Shown: positions 33,590 through 45,971, numbered from the stretch's first letter. The stretch is DNA of 64,000 nucleotides from Clitopilus passeckerianus (GCA_944990035.1 CALYLX010000160.1:558001-622000); one strand, 5' to 3'. The notes: a model not told the origin generated them from the letters alone. Made by a program: numbers and translations.

Positions 33590-35475
33590 CTACTCTCGTT
33601 CTAATGTCATCATATCTGTTGACCCAAGGTCGTCGTCGAGATTCATTGTGCATTGTGCGATGTGATTCTGCGAGGCGATACAGCCAGGTTCAGTTGTAGG
33701 CTCTGCTTCAGCCTTGGCATGTTTGTGTGACCTTAAGAATTCAATCACGTCCGCATGGTTATGCTTTTCTGCATCTTCTAGAGCCGTGTGGCCTTCAAGT
33801 TCACCTCCAAAGCATTATCAACGGAGTGAGCATCAGTTTGATCATTTTCTCACTTTTGGCATCCAAATCCGCACCATGCTCGATGAGACATTTGACAATA
33901 CCCAGGCATCCCCACTTTGCCGCGCAGTGAAGCGCGGTTTCACCCATAAAATCTTTAAGGCCAGATTCAGCAACTGCTAGACCAAGTTGAACATCATTTT
34001 CACCTCTTCCATTCACCTCGGAACCGTTCACGACGAGGAATTTGGTGACGTCCTCATGCTTGTGTAGTACGGCCAGATAAAGTGCAGTATAACTCCAGTA
34101 GTCTGAAGGACCAATATCAGAAGTAACACTGAAATCGAGAAAATTTCTTACTTTTTACATTCACATCGACACCACGCTCAACGAGCCATCTGGCTGTATC
34201 CAAATGTCCTTGTTCTGCCGCCCGATGAAGTGCAGTACCACCCCACTTGTCTAAAAGGACAAAGTCACAAATGCAACGATAGAATCAGTCACCTATTTTC
34301 ACCTTTTGCATTTACATTAGCACCGTGCTCTACGAGCCATCTGGCGGTATCTGTGTGTCCGTGCTCTGCAGCCAGATGGAATGCCGTGCAATTTCTCCAA
34401 TCTGAGGGAACGATATTGCATTCGGAACCACCATAGATCATGATAAACGGGGTATCTCACCTTTTATATTTGGATCTGCACCTAAATCGAGAAAAATGAT
34501 TTGATGACATCTAATTTCCCCTGCTCGCTGCTCGCAAGAGTTTCTTTCCTAGCCCTTTTCGGCCGTCTCTCGAGGAGTGTTTCCACGAGGTCGCGTATTG
34601 GAACCAAGAGCAGAAGAAGCGCAAGAGTCTGTCCAAACGTCCATCTAGTATCGCCTTCCTCTAGCAGAGCTCCATTCCTTTGAATTGCTACCTCAGTATC
34701 AGCGAGAAAGATGGTATCGACTACGGCCAACACCATCAGCCCAACCGCCACAGTCGCGAGATTGATTTGATGCATGTAAGCAGGGGGGAGAATACGCCGA
34801 AATACGACGCAGGGTAAAGCAAAGAAGGAGATAGGAATGACCATGTTCAACGCTGGGGTAAGGAGAATGCTATAAACCAAGATCGACCAATATCGCAGGC
34901 CGGGAGATCCGACCTTGACCTGGTGCCCAAGGATTACTACAGTTGTAGATAGGGAACATGGCGGAGAGTTCCCGAATTTAGCTGGTTGGCTCCAAAGCCA
35001 TATCCCGACAGCAGCCATGAGAGATAAGTGCAGAGAGCCGATAATAAAGACCGGGTTTTTTTGAAGCGGCCCTCAATTCGTAGCGCCACGGGCGGCCCCC
35101 ACTTCTGCGTCGATGTCTGTCTGGTTGCGCTAGTCGAAGCGCCGCTCTGTGATAGGAGTAAAGCAAGAAATAGATGAACAGATTCGTATTGTTCATCCAG
35201 CTGAGGCTGAGGATAATGGTAGCATGGAAATTCGTGATACCGTCCGTACAAGCTTGGACGATCGTCGACACGAGGATGGCGAAGGCGGTTATGAGGATTG
35301 TTGTGGATTGGATTTCTAGAGTCTTTAGTTCGGTAGGTGTAACCTTCTTGTCGAGGAGAGCAAAAATTGCTGGTGCGAAGCTGAGGAAATTCTGTGCGTA
35401 TATCGCGGTTCTTACGCCAATGCCTGAGATATCCGGGTTGGATGGAATACGACAAGTGATAGAAGAGTCTGTCAT
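33590..35475 (-). pseudogene. Membrane-family copy 2 fused to five ankyrin repeats, two frameshifts
   Basis: The N-terminal part, from ATG 35475, is a member of the membrane family at 26570: CRIPSNPDISGIGVR, several hydrophobic helices, and RWTFGQTLALLLL near its end. It runs on into ankyrin repeats. The next four exons (34303-34401, 34152-34250, 34004-34102, 33854-33952) are each exactly 99 nt, one 33-residue repeat, split by 49-59-nt phase-1 introns; the last exon (33590-33804) holds a final repeat and a tail. Repeat cores such as TALHRAAEQGH and TALHCAAKWGC are clear. The reading frame is broken twice, in the T7 run at 35056-35062 (one base too many) and the A5 run at 34492-34496 (one too few); the two shifts cancel over the whole length (about 541 codons). 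It may be a recent pseudogene or a gene with two assembly errors. No function is known; ankyrin repeats bind partner proteins. Confidence 0.75.
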
Positions 35476-38270
35476 TCTGAGAAAGGGAGCAACCTGTGAG
35501 ATGCTGGGACAATACACCGAGAGTTGGACGATCAGCCCAGGATCAGCCAATCTTTATAAAGGAGGGCCATACTCGGGAACACTACCAGCCAGTGATATCA
35601 AAGGGAGGACTCTGTGGGTCCACTGCAATGGAATCCATCACCCTTTGATGCAATGAGTCAATGAACAGTTCCCTATATCAGCCTTGTCACTCCATTGTCG
35701 CCGTCAAGTGCGCCCACAAAACGCCTTGTGGTCAGCAACATGGCAGCCCTGAGTACTGAGCGACTAACCCTAAGCCCATTGTGTTACAACCCAGACGCCG
35801 ATCGGGGGTGATTGCAGTATATCAGCAACGAGGCAAACCCAATCGGACCGAAGGCGTTTACGGGGGCCACTGAAGTCGCGTTTCTCACTACTAGCATATG
35901 AAGAAACAGAACAACCTTCTTGATTAATAGCTTATACCAGGGATGCGTACCGAGGTTTGACAGGAAGTCTATATGGTAGCGTCTCTTCATCCATCATCTG
36001 CCTCGTCTACCTCGTCACAGCGTCCCTTCGTCTTCGCCCTCAATGCTCGCCCTCGATGCTCATTCCTCCCGCTCTTACACTTATTTCCTTCCATACTGTA
36101 TACCTCCCATCCCCAGTCCTCGATGATCCCGCGACACTGCCTGACCGACTCCTTTCGTGGCCCCACCACCAACAGCTATCGTGCCGTTCAAATTCTTCGA
36201 CCTAGGAGTCGTCCAATCAGCCTCGTTATCGAGGAATGGCGAGAGGTCCACACACCAGCACACGAAGTCTTTCACAACACCCGCTGACACGGCGCCGCCG
36301 CGGTTAGCCGTATATTTACGCGAAATGTAACATTTCCGTACAATAACAATGTCATCTACCTATCTAATACAAGTGGTATTACTACGAAATATCAGCTTAT
36401 TCTCGTGCGAGGACGCGTTCTATGATACCCATGAACACCAGAATGTGGAGGATTGAACGAGAATGTGGCAGTGCGATATTGATGGTCTGATGATCCGCGA
36501 GATAACTCGAGCGCTCATTGGTCCGGCAGTCCCAGTGCCGATGCCGAACCGGCAAAACATAACATTTCGCAACAAAGTTCAATCGAGAAGTTCTCCTGAA
36601 ACCTGAGAGAGATTTGAGAGAAACCACATGGTTACTTTGGCTTTCGGGATACTCTGCCGAGTTCCCGAATGTCTCCCGACCGATCCGACCGGACATCATT
36701 ACCATAAACGGACACATATCCTCATCTTCGCGTGAATCACATTACTCTCGAGGATCGAGAACTTGTCATTCTCATCGCGTTTGCATTCTCTACTCTAAAA
36801 TTTACACGTTTCTTACCAATCTGTAGCCTTGGCAGTAGTGCACAGACCACGTAGTTTTAGGTATAAAAAGCTCCTGTATTTCGTAGGTGGAATCTCAGGT
36901 TATTGGCAGCTAGTTGCTCGGAGTGACACTGTGTTCAGTTCATTCTTAGGCTCTCGTTGTGCGGTGATCTCGGCGGTTGAGGCTGCATGAACTCCCGTCT
37001 TGTTGATTTGTTGGATTCCGGTCGCCGTGCGCGGGACCATTGTTACTTGATTGATACAAATATATTGATTTTACTACCTATTACATTTTCGGAGCCCTAT
37101 CTACGGTCTTCGTGAGGTGTGACAGTGTGATATCGATTGTATCTAAGCCCCACGAACTCGAGGTTGTCGGTTGTGGTTGGGTATGGTTAGTTTAGTGCGA
37201 TCCCGGTCGCATTTAAGCTCACCTTTTCCCTTTCATTTCCTGCGCGCCTCTTCACCGCAACGTCTGCCAATTGTTCCTTAAACCCCAAGCTCAGACCCTC
37301 CCCATCTGTAAACCTATCCACGAGGAACAATAAGTCCTTTGCTTCCACCCTCCACAACTACGGACGGCAAAACACACCTGCGACTTGGAAAACTCCTGCA
37401 AGACTCTCGACCTGGGTTTACTTTCATTAACGGTAGGTTGATATCTTCAACGGGAAAAAGCGAGGGCAAGGTTTGGTGCCTTGCTCATGCCGAGTCACGA
37501 TATCACATATTGAGTGGCCATCCGAAAGGATGGGTTCGTGCGGGCGATATCTTATAAATAGAATTTTCAGTGAGCCTGGGGTACGAAGGTACCTGAGAGC
37601 AGCGACATACCTTAGGCTAGGACGGAAGCGAAGTTGATCAGCAACGTTGAGGTGAACGGCAAAAGGTGTGAGATCAGGTGCTTGAGGTGTACCAAAGCAT
37701 GGCCAGACACCGAAGCATAGCTAGCTAGGACTCTATACCCCAATAGAGGGCCCACCACTGGGGTATGCTCACGTGTTCAGATGTACTCCTGGAAATGGGA
37801 GCCAAAACCAGTCGTGGCTGTAGCTTCGACAAAGGTGCCTACTGCGAACGTGGCCGTGCTAGAGGTAGTTTGGAACGATCAAGGGGACGGCATCGACAGG
37901 AGGTGATGTTGCGCCTCAAATCTATATGCATAGCGGAATCTTCGCCTGCATTTTCTTTCGTTATCTCAATCGGCGGAGGTCGTTGTTTGAGGTGAAGCTG
38001 TAGATGGAGCCGTCGTTATGGTTGATGGCATAGCTGTCCTAGACCCTATAGGAGAAATACAGTTAGTCCAACCCATCACTGTAGAAAACATGAACGTGTA
38101 ATCGTATAGTACCAACAGCGGTAGACGGACTTCTATACCGCTTCAGAGTTGCTTCAGAGAGGACCTCGTCGGATTAGGCGTGGTCAAGACTTCGCCAAAT
38201 CTCTTGACTTTTACTTGCACCAAGTGTTACGAAAGGTTGACCATCCGAAATCACGTTTTGCTGCGAAAAC
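35476..38270. other. Long low-coding stretch
   Basis: No convincing gene over 2.8 kb. Frames at 35957-36290 overlap on both strands with similar lengths. A TATA-like TATAAAAAG lies at about 36862, followed by C/T-rich DNA and a short frame (37339-37557) that begins at TTG; these could mark an unannotated 5' region, but I cannot build a spliced model. The region has no repeats shared with the rest of the window that I could see. Confidence 0.4.
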
Positions 38271-38570
38271 GGAATGGTTAGAAGGAAGTGGACGGAGAAA
38301 AGATGTGGTATACCTGTTAGGGACATATCTAACTCTCCACTGATGAATCGCTTCTGGAGGTCATTCATGAAGAGGGACGGGGACCAGGAGAAGAGGAGCC
38401 GACATGAGCTACTGTTCTTGGACGAAGAAGACGATGTTGATGAATGTTGAAAAACTAGGAAGGATGATCGAAAGAATCAGGGTCTCCAACAAGGCCAAGG
38501 CCGTCACACCTCCCAGTGCGAGGACACTGGTGAGCTTTGAACTCTCCGAGTCCGATACGGAGAAGTTGCT
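38180..38570 (-). pseudogene. Relic of a membrane-protein gene (possibly DUF6534-like)
   Basis: Read on the minus strand, a stretch near 38400-38560 encodes a hydrophobic helix-like segment (VTALALLETLILSIILPSFS) ending at a stop, and in a second frame the downstream DNA continues with SLFMNDLQKRFISGEL before a donor-like GGTATACC. The order of a long helix then a short SLxxNxLxxRF-like piece recalls the end of the basidiomycete DUF6534 membrane family. The frame change, the short extent and the adjoining decayed module DNA at 38644 indicate a remnant. The family assignment is weak. Confidence 0.25.
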
Positions 38571-38639
38571 TCCTAGGTGGAACAATAAAGGAAACTTCAG
38601 AGTTGTAAGGCGCCATGAGAGGGTCAGTCATCCTCGGGA

Positions 38640-40740
38640 GTTTGTGCTTAGTCAGCTGCCTGCACTCTCTTCTGACCTCCATGAAACGACATCTTCAGAG
38701 TTTTCAAGCTTCAACGATCATCGCTTGACCCTCCGCCAGTCCATTACCTCGCCATAGCTTTAATATCTGAACGTTTTCCTTCTTCTCTACTCAAGACTTG
38801 CCGGCCAGAAGCGACAGATCCTGACACAGGACAACCACGATGCCCATTGCTCTCTGGGCTGGGAGGATTCTCTTAGAAGACTTCGTTGTACCGCTGGTTG
38901 AATGTACGCCTTAGTGTTGGTATGCTTCTCTGGTCTTTCACCTCCAGACTTGTGTTTACCTGCTCCGTAGAATTACAAACACCATCCAACCATCGCCCAG
39001 CCACAGGTAAGCCTTTCATTTCACGGTCCATTACCGGGCTAACTTTACGGACTTGCAGGATACTGCAGGAGTGACCTCCAGGAGCCTGAAGGACTCCCTC
39101 CAAAGATGTCACCGATCATGAAAAGCAGCTCTGACGGACGAGCTAATGAGCGCCTTGGCGTCGACTAGGGGTTCCAGGTCTCTCTTCCCTCCACGAACTC
39201 CCTTCTTCTCTTCTTCCGCCTCACAGTGCTGCCGCGGTAGCAGAACTACCTATACTCATCAACGACGCCGGATGCTTGCGTTCTCCGCCATTATCTCCCT
39301 TTTCCTCACGGCAGTCGTGAGCCTCCATTGCCCAAGCTACTAGCACCGAGAACCGACTTTGTGGTGCTATCCAAGTCCAGATCCTCGGAACCAGCACCTC
39401 CTGCTAAGTCGGATCCAAAAATATCGCTTCCAACGAGTGTCTGAACACCGGAGGGCGAGAGCAGCAACCATAGCGTCAACTGTAGGGTGCCTCTCGACCT
39501 GTACCACTTTGACCCTACATCCTCTCTCTAAGTCCTGTACTGCGATCTCATCGCCACTACCCATTCCTACCACATCCGATGACGAGTCCGTGGCCTCTGG
39601 GTCCCTTATCTTCGTCCGCGTTTATGGTGGTCGTAAGACCCAAGAGCTTAGGCTGCGGGCCCCAAGAAAGGGTCATATGCCACCCTGCTCGAGGATGGGT
39701 CGTCGCCTCCTGCGAAGGTGGAGTCAGGTTCCTCACCTACAACGGGTGATGAGACCTAGAAGTATGCACTAGGAGCGATCGAGATCTAGGCGTAGGAATA
39801 GGCTCTCGTTTATACGGAGAATGTGGAGTCGAGTTCTCGCAGTGAAAGTCCCAGATTCGTTTGTTCTTCACTGGCGTCGCGCCTCCTCCCGCCATCTCGG
39901 CGGACCCAGCTTCTCACCGCTGCAATCACACTGCGGCGTATTGTGGCGCCACTACACATGTCGACAACTCCCAGCTATTGCGAAGACTATCTAGCACCAC
40001 CCGTTCCTTTCGGCGACGAGGCCAGATCTGAGTCGTCCAGGCATACTTGGATTGAAGCAGCGGCAGCGGTTAGCCCCATGCTATGGGCAGGGATAAACGA
40101 GCGGTTGCGAATGAAGTAGAAGGGCATAGAGGGTAGCTTAGGATAAGTTCTCTCTGACTGCTATGGGACTGAGCATGGACGAATCACGAAAACATCGATA
40201 AGGTCGGGACAGAAACCTACCTCCCGCCACTGAATATTAACCCTCGTCTCATAGGTTCAATGCAGTGGTTGTCATAACCCTGCTACTCCTACCGCTGCTC
40301 GCTGTCAGACATTCTGAACCCACACCCACCACGAGGCTCAATCTTGTCGGCCAAACCCATCCAGGCCACGTAGACCTCTGCCGCCACACCAACGTCCGGG
40401 TATACCAGAACGCTTCGACCTCTATGAGCTTCTTCTGCTTTGCAATACTCTATGCTTCAAACTCTAATCGATCATCATCCTCAAACCAAACTCCTTCTGG
40501 TCACCTTAGTGGTCCATGTTGGCATCATACAACATTCTCGTGCCTAACGAAGGAGCAGCACAGCAGAAGCATCAGACCCTGCAACCGCTCGTGCCATTCC
40601 CCCGGTTATAGCCAACAGTCCTCGGAGGAAGGTTCGACACCTGACACCACCAGCCGCCGACGAACCTAACAATGCTAACGCCCTCTCCACCAGCTAGTGG
40701 CCCAGCGCCGTCACGAGGTCGATCCTACGAGGCGAGTGCA
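38640..40740 (+). repeat. Decayed gene-family DNA, further partial copy
   Basis: Starts with TTTGTGCTTAGTCAGCTGCC, the module-1 opening. It then carries the CAGGTAAGCCTTTCATTTCAC...GGGCTAAC...TTGCAGGATACTGCAGG intron-like segment also found at 33230 and 59890, and TCTCTCTTCCCTCCACGAAC shared with 60058. No intact frame. The plus frames 39359-39772 and 39823-40119 have no recognisable domain. Confidence 0.5.
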
Positions 40741-41570
40741 TTCTAGGTTGAATTGGTGAACCTGGGCCGCCCTGTTAGTTCCGGAGGTTGTTTCAATCGA
40801 ACCCTGTCAGCTCGGGACGCCCGCCCAGATGGCGTAAGCCTCGAATTGGGTAGACGTTTGTGTCTGCAGTTGTAACCGAGAGGGAGGCTGTACTTCAGGG
40901 AGTACACGTCTAAATTGGAAGGTACAAAGGAGGGTGTTGTAAAAAGAGTACAATCACATTCTGGACCTTTCTGATTTTCACTGTCAGTGTTATTACGTTT
41001 GCTTGGATTTCCATTTTCGTGGGGTTCCATTACTTGTTATTGATTCTATTTTCTCGAAGCTAGGGTTTGGAATCGATCCATTTTGCTTTGGTACTTGCTC
41101 GTTGGAATCAAACCTACATGTCCGACGTCCAGATCTGCCTGGTCCCTGGATAGTATATAAGGCATCAATCAAGAAATCAATCAAGAATATGACGCTTACA
41201 GAAGCGAGCTCAGCGCTGACTGCAACGTCTTCTCAGAATAGCATCTCCGTTCCGTCATGACTCCATTTGTGCAACTCAGAAATGATCTGCGCATCACATC
41301 CGAAGAGAAGATGCCGGCATCCAAACCCAACACTCGTTTCGAGTTGACTAGGGCTGCACGAATATTGTACACTCGTTCTGGAATAACGAACCTGCTTCTA
41401 CTTTGCTCAGCTGGCCAATGTCCATAAGACGGGTCCTGTCCATGTTATCGTAATCTGTGTTTTATTTAAATACATCCTCCCATTGAACTGCCGCAACCCC
41501 ATCCTCCCCACTCTTCTCGTCAACCTAAGTCTAAATCAACCATCCATATTACCGCGAAGGGAGGGCTGAG
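40741..41570. other. Intergenic, upstream of membrane gene 3
   Basis: No gene recognised. A C/T-rich stretch with CATCCTCCCC directly precedes the ATG at 41571, as is common in fungal promoters. A TATA-like GTATATAAGG is at about 41153-41162, some 400 nt upstream. Confidence 0.35.
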
Positions 41571-42800
41571 ATGCCACCACCCAGCAGGCGATCACTTTCT
41601 GTGACGCAACCAACCCACGGCCGTACGTCTACATGGTCTAGTCAGATATTTTATCTCAATTCTAACCTCCGTGATTTCTTCTCCTTAGCTCGATCATCGC
41701 TGACGTATGCGAAGAAAACCCCTTGCACGACTTCCAATCCAGACATCTCCGGGATCGGCGTCATGGTTTCCGCCTTCTTCCAGGCCCTTCTCAGTTTCAT
41801 TCCCTCCTTTTTAGCCGTAACGGATGGGGAACTGTCCTCTGTCAAAAAGAGAAGGATTTCAGTATTGCCCATAGGGAACTCAGTCCTGGCAACTGCTCTT
41901 ATCGTCACAGGTCTTAGCCAGTTAGCTAAGGGGACACTCGGTGCCTTCCATGCTCTGATGATCCTACTCGTGACTCTTGCGCTGGAAGGGCCATGCATTC
42001 TAAGCTATGCTTGCCTCGATTCACTTTTGGAGAAATACGTTGGTAAAAGAAGGCGTATTTCGAAAACCAACGAGAGGACCCTGGTGGATTTGGTTCCCAT
42101 GGGAAGCGGCCAATCCATTCTACTCTCAACCTTCCGGATCTTACACAGCGGATTCGCAATATTCGCTGCCTTTCATCGATTGGAATGCGCAGAGTCAACA
42201 TATTTGTTCTTCGGAGGAAACTTCAAATTGCTCATGGAGGCAACGCCTTTCCGATATTCCCTCACTTTATTCGCTTGCATCCGCATCGCTCTAGAGCTGC
42301 TGGGTTTATGGATCACCAGCCCAAAAGTGCTCGCGAAGCTCAAAATATGGTGGTATACCGATGAGCGGCGAGGTAATCCAGATGGACCAGACCTAGCCAA
42401 ATGGAAGGTAAACTCCGAAGTTGAAAAGATCGACAAAGTCACCATCGTCCTCAAGATGGTCCTCGCGGGTCTCATCGTGGGGATACTCGGAGAAATCATC
42501 TTCGTTACCTGGGTAGAGAGTAGGAGGGAGTCCTTGGTATCCGACGGAGAAACCGATATGGGATTCGGGCAACTGCTCGCCATCATCCTAGCGTTGGCTC
42601 AACTTATCCAAGTGATTCTGGCTGGATTGGAATGGCTACGCTCGTACCTACGTTCTAATAAATCATCCGGTCCTGGTGGTCACGAAGCGAATGGTGCACC
42701 ATCTGAAGAACAAGAATCCCTCGAGCAGTCTAGCTCGGGATCGCCTCTCGATGGTAGAAAGACTGCAATGCAACCAGAATCGCAGAGAATCGGTATGTAA
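41571..42800 (+). CDS. Multi-pass membrane protein, family copy 3 (function unknown)
   Basis: The frame reads straight through, but a 66-nt in-frame GT-AG intron (41623-41688, with a TTCTAAC branch site) is likely, giving 387 residues, close to the 389 of copy 1. The N-terminal CTTSNPDISGIGVMVSAFFQ and the late DMGFGQLLAIILAL match the family motifs, and the hydrophobic segments lie in corresponding places. The C-terminus is a polar tail of about 45 residues rich in Ser, Glu and Gly. It is the most diverged of the three copies and stands alone on the plus strand. Function unknown; membrane location is inferred from the helices. Confidence 0.78.
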   Translation: MPPPSRRSLSVTQPTHGRTSTWSSQIFYLNSNLRDFFSLARSSLTYAKKTPCTTSNPDISGIGVMVSAFFQALLSFIPSFLAVTDGELSSVKKRRISVLPIGNSVLATALIVTGLSQLAKGTLGAFHALMILLVTLALEGPCILSYACLDSLLEKYVGKRRRISKTNERTLVDLVPMGSGQSILLSTFRILHSGFAIFAAFHRLECAESTYLFFGGNFKLLMEATPFRYSLTLFACIRIALELLGLWITSPKVLAKLKIWWYTDERRGNPDGPDLAKWKVNSEVEKIDKVTIVLKMVLAGLIVGILGEIIFVTWVESRRESLVSDGETDMGFGQLLAIILALAQLIQVILAGLEWLRSYLRSNKSSGPGGHEANGAPSEEQESLEQSSSGSPLDGRKTAMQPESQRIGM

Positions 42801-43470
42801 TTGGATTATAGATCACAATTGATCATCTCGGTGAACTGAGCAGTTTACCCAGGACGAAGCTATTTCTCGGGCCGATGCTAGAGAACGCTTTACTACAACC
42901 TTACAGCTCGACTGGGGCCGGGTCAATTCCGTCGCGTTCTCAAGCGATAATTCCAGATTTGCATCGGCACACTAGAAGGCCTATCGAATTGGGTCGAAGC
43001 CATCCCCTTTTTTCAAGCGACAATTTCATCCTTGCCTCAGCACGGTCCGTCTTTGAAATAGAAACACCGGCGTTCACGTTAGAACCCCTACGTAAGGACT
43101 GACACCGTTGGCGCGTGTAAGAGATTACATTTTTCGTGTCTATTCGTACTTGATTTCCTTTAAAGCTCTTACTTGATTTAGTATATCTCCTACGACATGG
43201 ATATCTGTGCAATGTTCTAGAGTACGTCTTCAATACATCTTCACGGAATACAGATGGGGGAGGGGATGCGGAACGAGAGTAAAAAGAGGGAGGCCAATGA
43301 AGACCCAACGATTCGGAGTTGACAGGAGAGTCCAAAAGCGGTCAAGGTAGCATCTCCGTTTATTTCGCCCGCGATAGATTTATTTCGTTGCTCCAGCTCG
43401 AAACTAGGCCTCTAGGACAGGCACCAGGAGTTCGCGAGGAAAGAAATCGAAGTCGACAAGAGGAGACTGT
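42801..43470. other. Intergenic 3' of membrane gene 3
   Basis: Nothing recognisable; small frames on both strands overlap and are probably chance. Confidence 0.4.
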
Positions 43471-45936
43471 GACATCAGGTCACTAGCGTGACTCACCACT
43501 TAGCTCAGCATCATCGTTCACGATTTTCTGAGTTCTGGACGTGCTTCCACTTGAGAACGGGACCTATGATACAACCTGCGCTGGCACAAAGATATTCTCT
43601 ACTTTGACGACCGTTTTCACATCGCCTCAAGGAACTGAAATCTCCTGGTCTCGAAGTTCACAACTATATTCGTTGTCGGCAAGTGGAATTGTTCGCCCCC
43701 GTGTCCCACCTTCAAAGCGACAAGGTGAGAGAGAAAACTCTCCCACTTTCTTACAGCGTTTGCTTATAAGGTACTCTTGTAGTTCTTATCTATGAAAACT
43801 GCCTCGGCCTCTCGCACCGTCCGAATACGACAAGATGTTTTGCCTACCGACGCCATGATGCTCGACCAACCATTGCACTTTTGCAGTCGAGGCCTCATGT
43901 TGCTGCTCTAAACTGGTTTCACATTCTTCCATGACTCCTCAGCAGGCGACTTGTACAGCTTTCCCCTCTTCATCGAAGAGCCAGCACAATTCGTCGTCTG
44001 ACCACCAGCAAAGTTATCAGTGAGCTTGACGAAATTAGTCCAGCCGTCCTCAGATCACAGGTAGGCATGCCCCGTCTCCCAAACGTCCCAAAGCTTACGT
44101 TTGCTCCCATTTTTGCTAGGCTATTCCTGGGAACGAAATACCCTCCCGGACACGAAAGCGAACCTGCCGACAGGCAACCGAAGCTACAAAGTCGCAAGCT
44201 AAGACATTTCCAAGATTCTATCATCTAGACCTCGCACTAGGGAATGTTCGTATCTCAAAATTCACGACACCACGTCTGGGAGCGGCTGTACTGCCAAGAA
44301 AGACCCTCCAGTTTCAACGAGGCCGCCGATGTTCGCACATGGCGCTAATCAGGTATGGCCCTCCTAAGCTCCGTTGACCCCAATCTAATGAATCCTTCTT
44401 CTCCCCAGACCGCGTTTCTGCATCTTCCTGAAGTGAAACCCCTTTTGACGCTCGGTACAAGTCAACCCTCAGAAACCTGGTTTAAGCCTCGACTATACCT
44501 CGCCCGGCGAGCTTCGTCCATCTCCAAGTGGAGCAGTGACTCCCACCGCCGCCCTCTTTTATATTTCCGGTATGTCTTGACGATAATCTGCCACATCCCG
44601 GCTTTCCCTGACCCATTGCCGACTTTAGGCGTTGCGCCAATCCTGGTTCCTCCGATAGCAACAGCGGCGCATGTCTGGTCCCCAAGTCCTTTTCACCTCA
44701 AGAACGGGAAGATGAAGTCTCCAACGAATGAGATGATGAAGGCCGCAGAAGCAGAAGCTGGTGTCCCATTGATGGTCGTCAGCTGGTGCACCTCAAGTAG
44801 CTGCGCACGCTCATGCAGATCTGCCTGAAGAACTCCCAGCCGTATCTATCGTCGGTCTAACTTAAGGTATGTCATCGCCTTCCTTTCGTACATCGTGGTA
44901 TCATGGACTCACTGGTCACTCTTCAGTGGCCTCATCATTCGTCACGGCGGGAACTCATAGTCTTTTCGGTGACGATTCATGGTACCTCAGCTCAGCTCCC
45001 TTTGGTCGCTGCCGGAGAGAATACACCGTGTGTTGCCACTAGAGCGTGTCTCTGGTTGCATCTACACTACATCCCGTCCCTTCTGTCATTGTCACGTCAC
45101 TGCTACCCCCCACTTCCCTCCTGCCACCTCCCCGATGCATCCAGCTACTCACTGCCCCATCCCCGGATCCGCAGCGACAATCTCTAACCGACACCCTGAA
45201 GTCTGACCAGCTCAGTCGGTCACATCACATTGGGGTTCAAGCAGTAACGACGGGTGAATTCCATCCTATCCGCGCGAATAGGCAAGATTTGGCGAACGGG
45301 GTAAAGAGCATGTAGCAAGAAGAATGACGTGCAGCCAGAGATGGATGTTCCTGTCGTTTGCAAGGCTTGTCTGCACAGCCACACGGGCAGCCAGCCCCAA
45401 CAACGATGCTGCCAGTACCACGAGACCTTTCGGCTTCAATTGCCCCAGGTTCGACTCTGGCCTGGCTGGCTCACCTGCATTCAGTAACGACATCGTGCGC
45501 ATCGTCACCCTTACGCTGATACTCGAATCGGCCTGGCTTTTCCGTACAGGATCTTTCCGCAGCTGGGGCCTTTGAACACCCTGGCCTCGCTGGGGTGGGC
45601 CGATATCCTCAAGCCCGGAACAACAGTAGGCTGATCGTTACATTCGGCAGCAATCAGCATTCAGGGCAGACTTTCGTACCAAACCACATTCTGTGATAAA
45701 TCTACAAAGAATTCTTCCCATTTCAAGTTTTTATCGATTCAAAAGTAGCAGAACATCGAAAAAAAAACCATTTATTGTCATACACATCTTGGATCAAAGG
45801 ACGTTCATAAGTCGTACTTGGAATTACATACCCTTCCTATCTTACACACGCCTTGTCATGTTTCCAACGGATACTCGAGCGAGAAAAACCCTTAGCCATT
45901 CGTTTATTCACTTATGACGATCAAAAGTGATGGGAC

Positions 45937-45971
45937 ATGTTGGGCTCGTGCACACGAGCAGAGCCCAACAT
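45937..45971. other. Perfect 11-bp hairpin 3' of MYND gene A
   Basis: The arms ATGTTGGGCTC and GAGCCCAACAT flank a 13-nt loop, GTGCACACGAGCA. The structure lies about 70 nt beyond the stop codon of the MYND gene, in its probable 3' UTR or terminator region. The equivalent hairpin beside MYND gene B has identical arms but the loop in reverse orientation. Confidence 0.75.

Noticed and set aside
35957..36290. Overlapping frames of 69-104 codons on both strands
   Set aside because: Similar lengths on opposite strands in GC-rich DNA, with no domain, no splice structure and no paralogue in the window.
45400..45480. tRNA-like GGTTCGACTC motif
   Set aside because: The B-box-like sequence is present, but no T-arm, acceptor stem or A box can be folded around it; the same motif at about 60728 lies in the duplicated copy.
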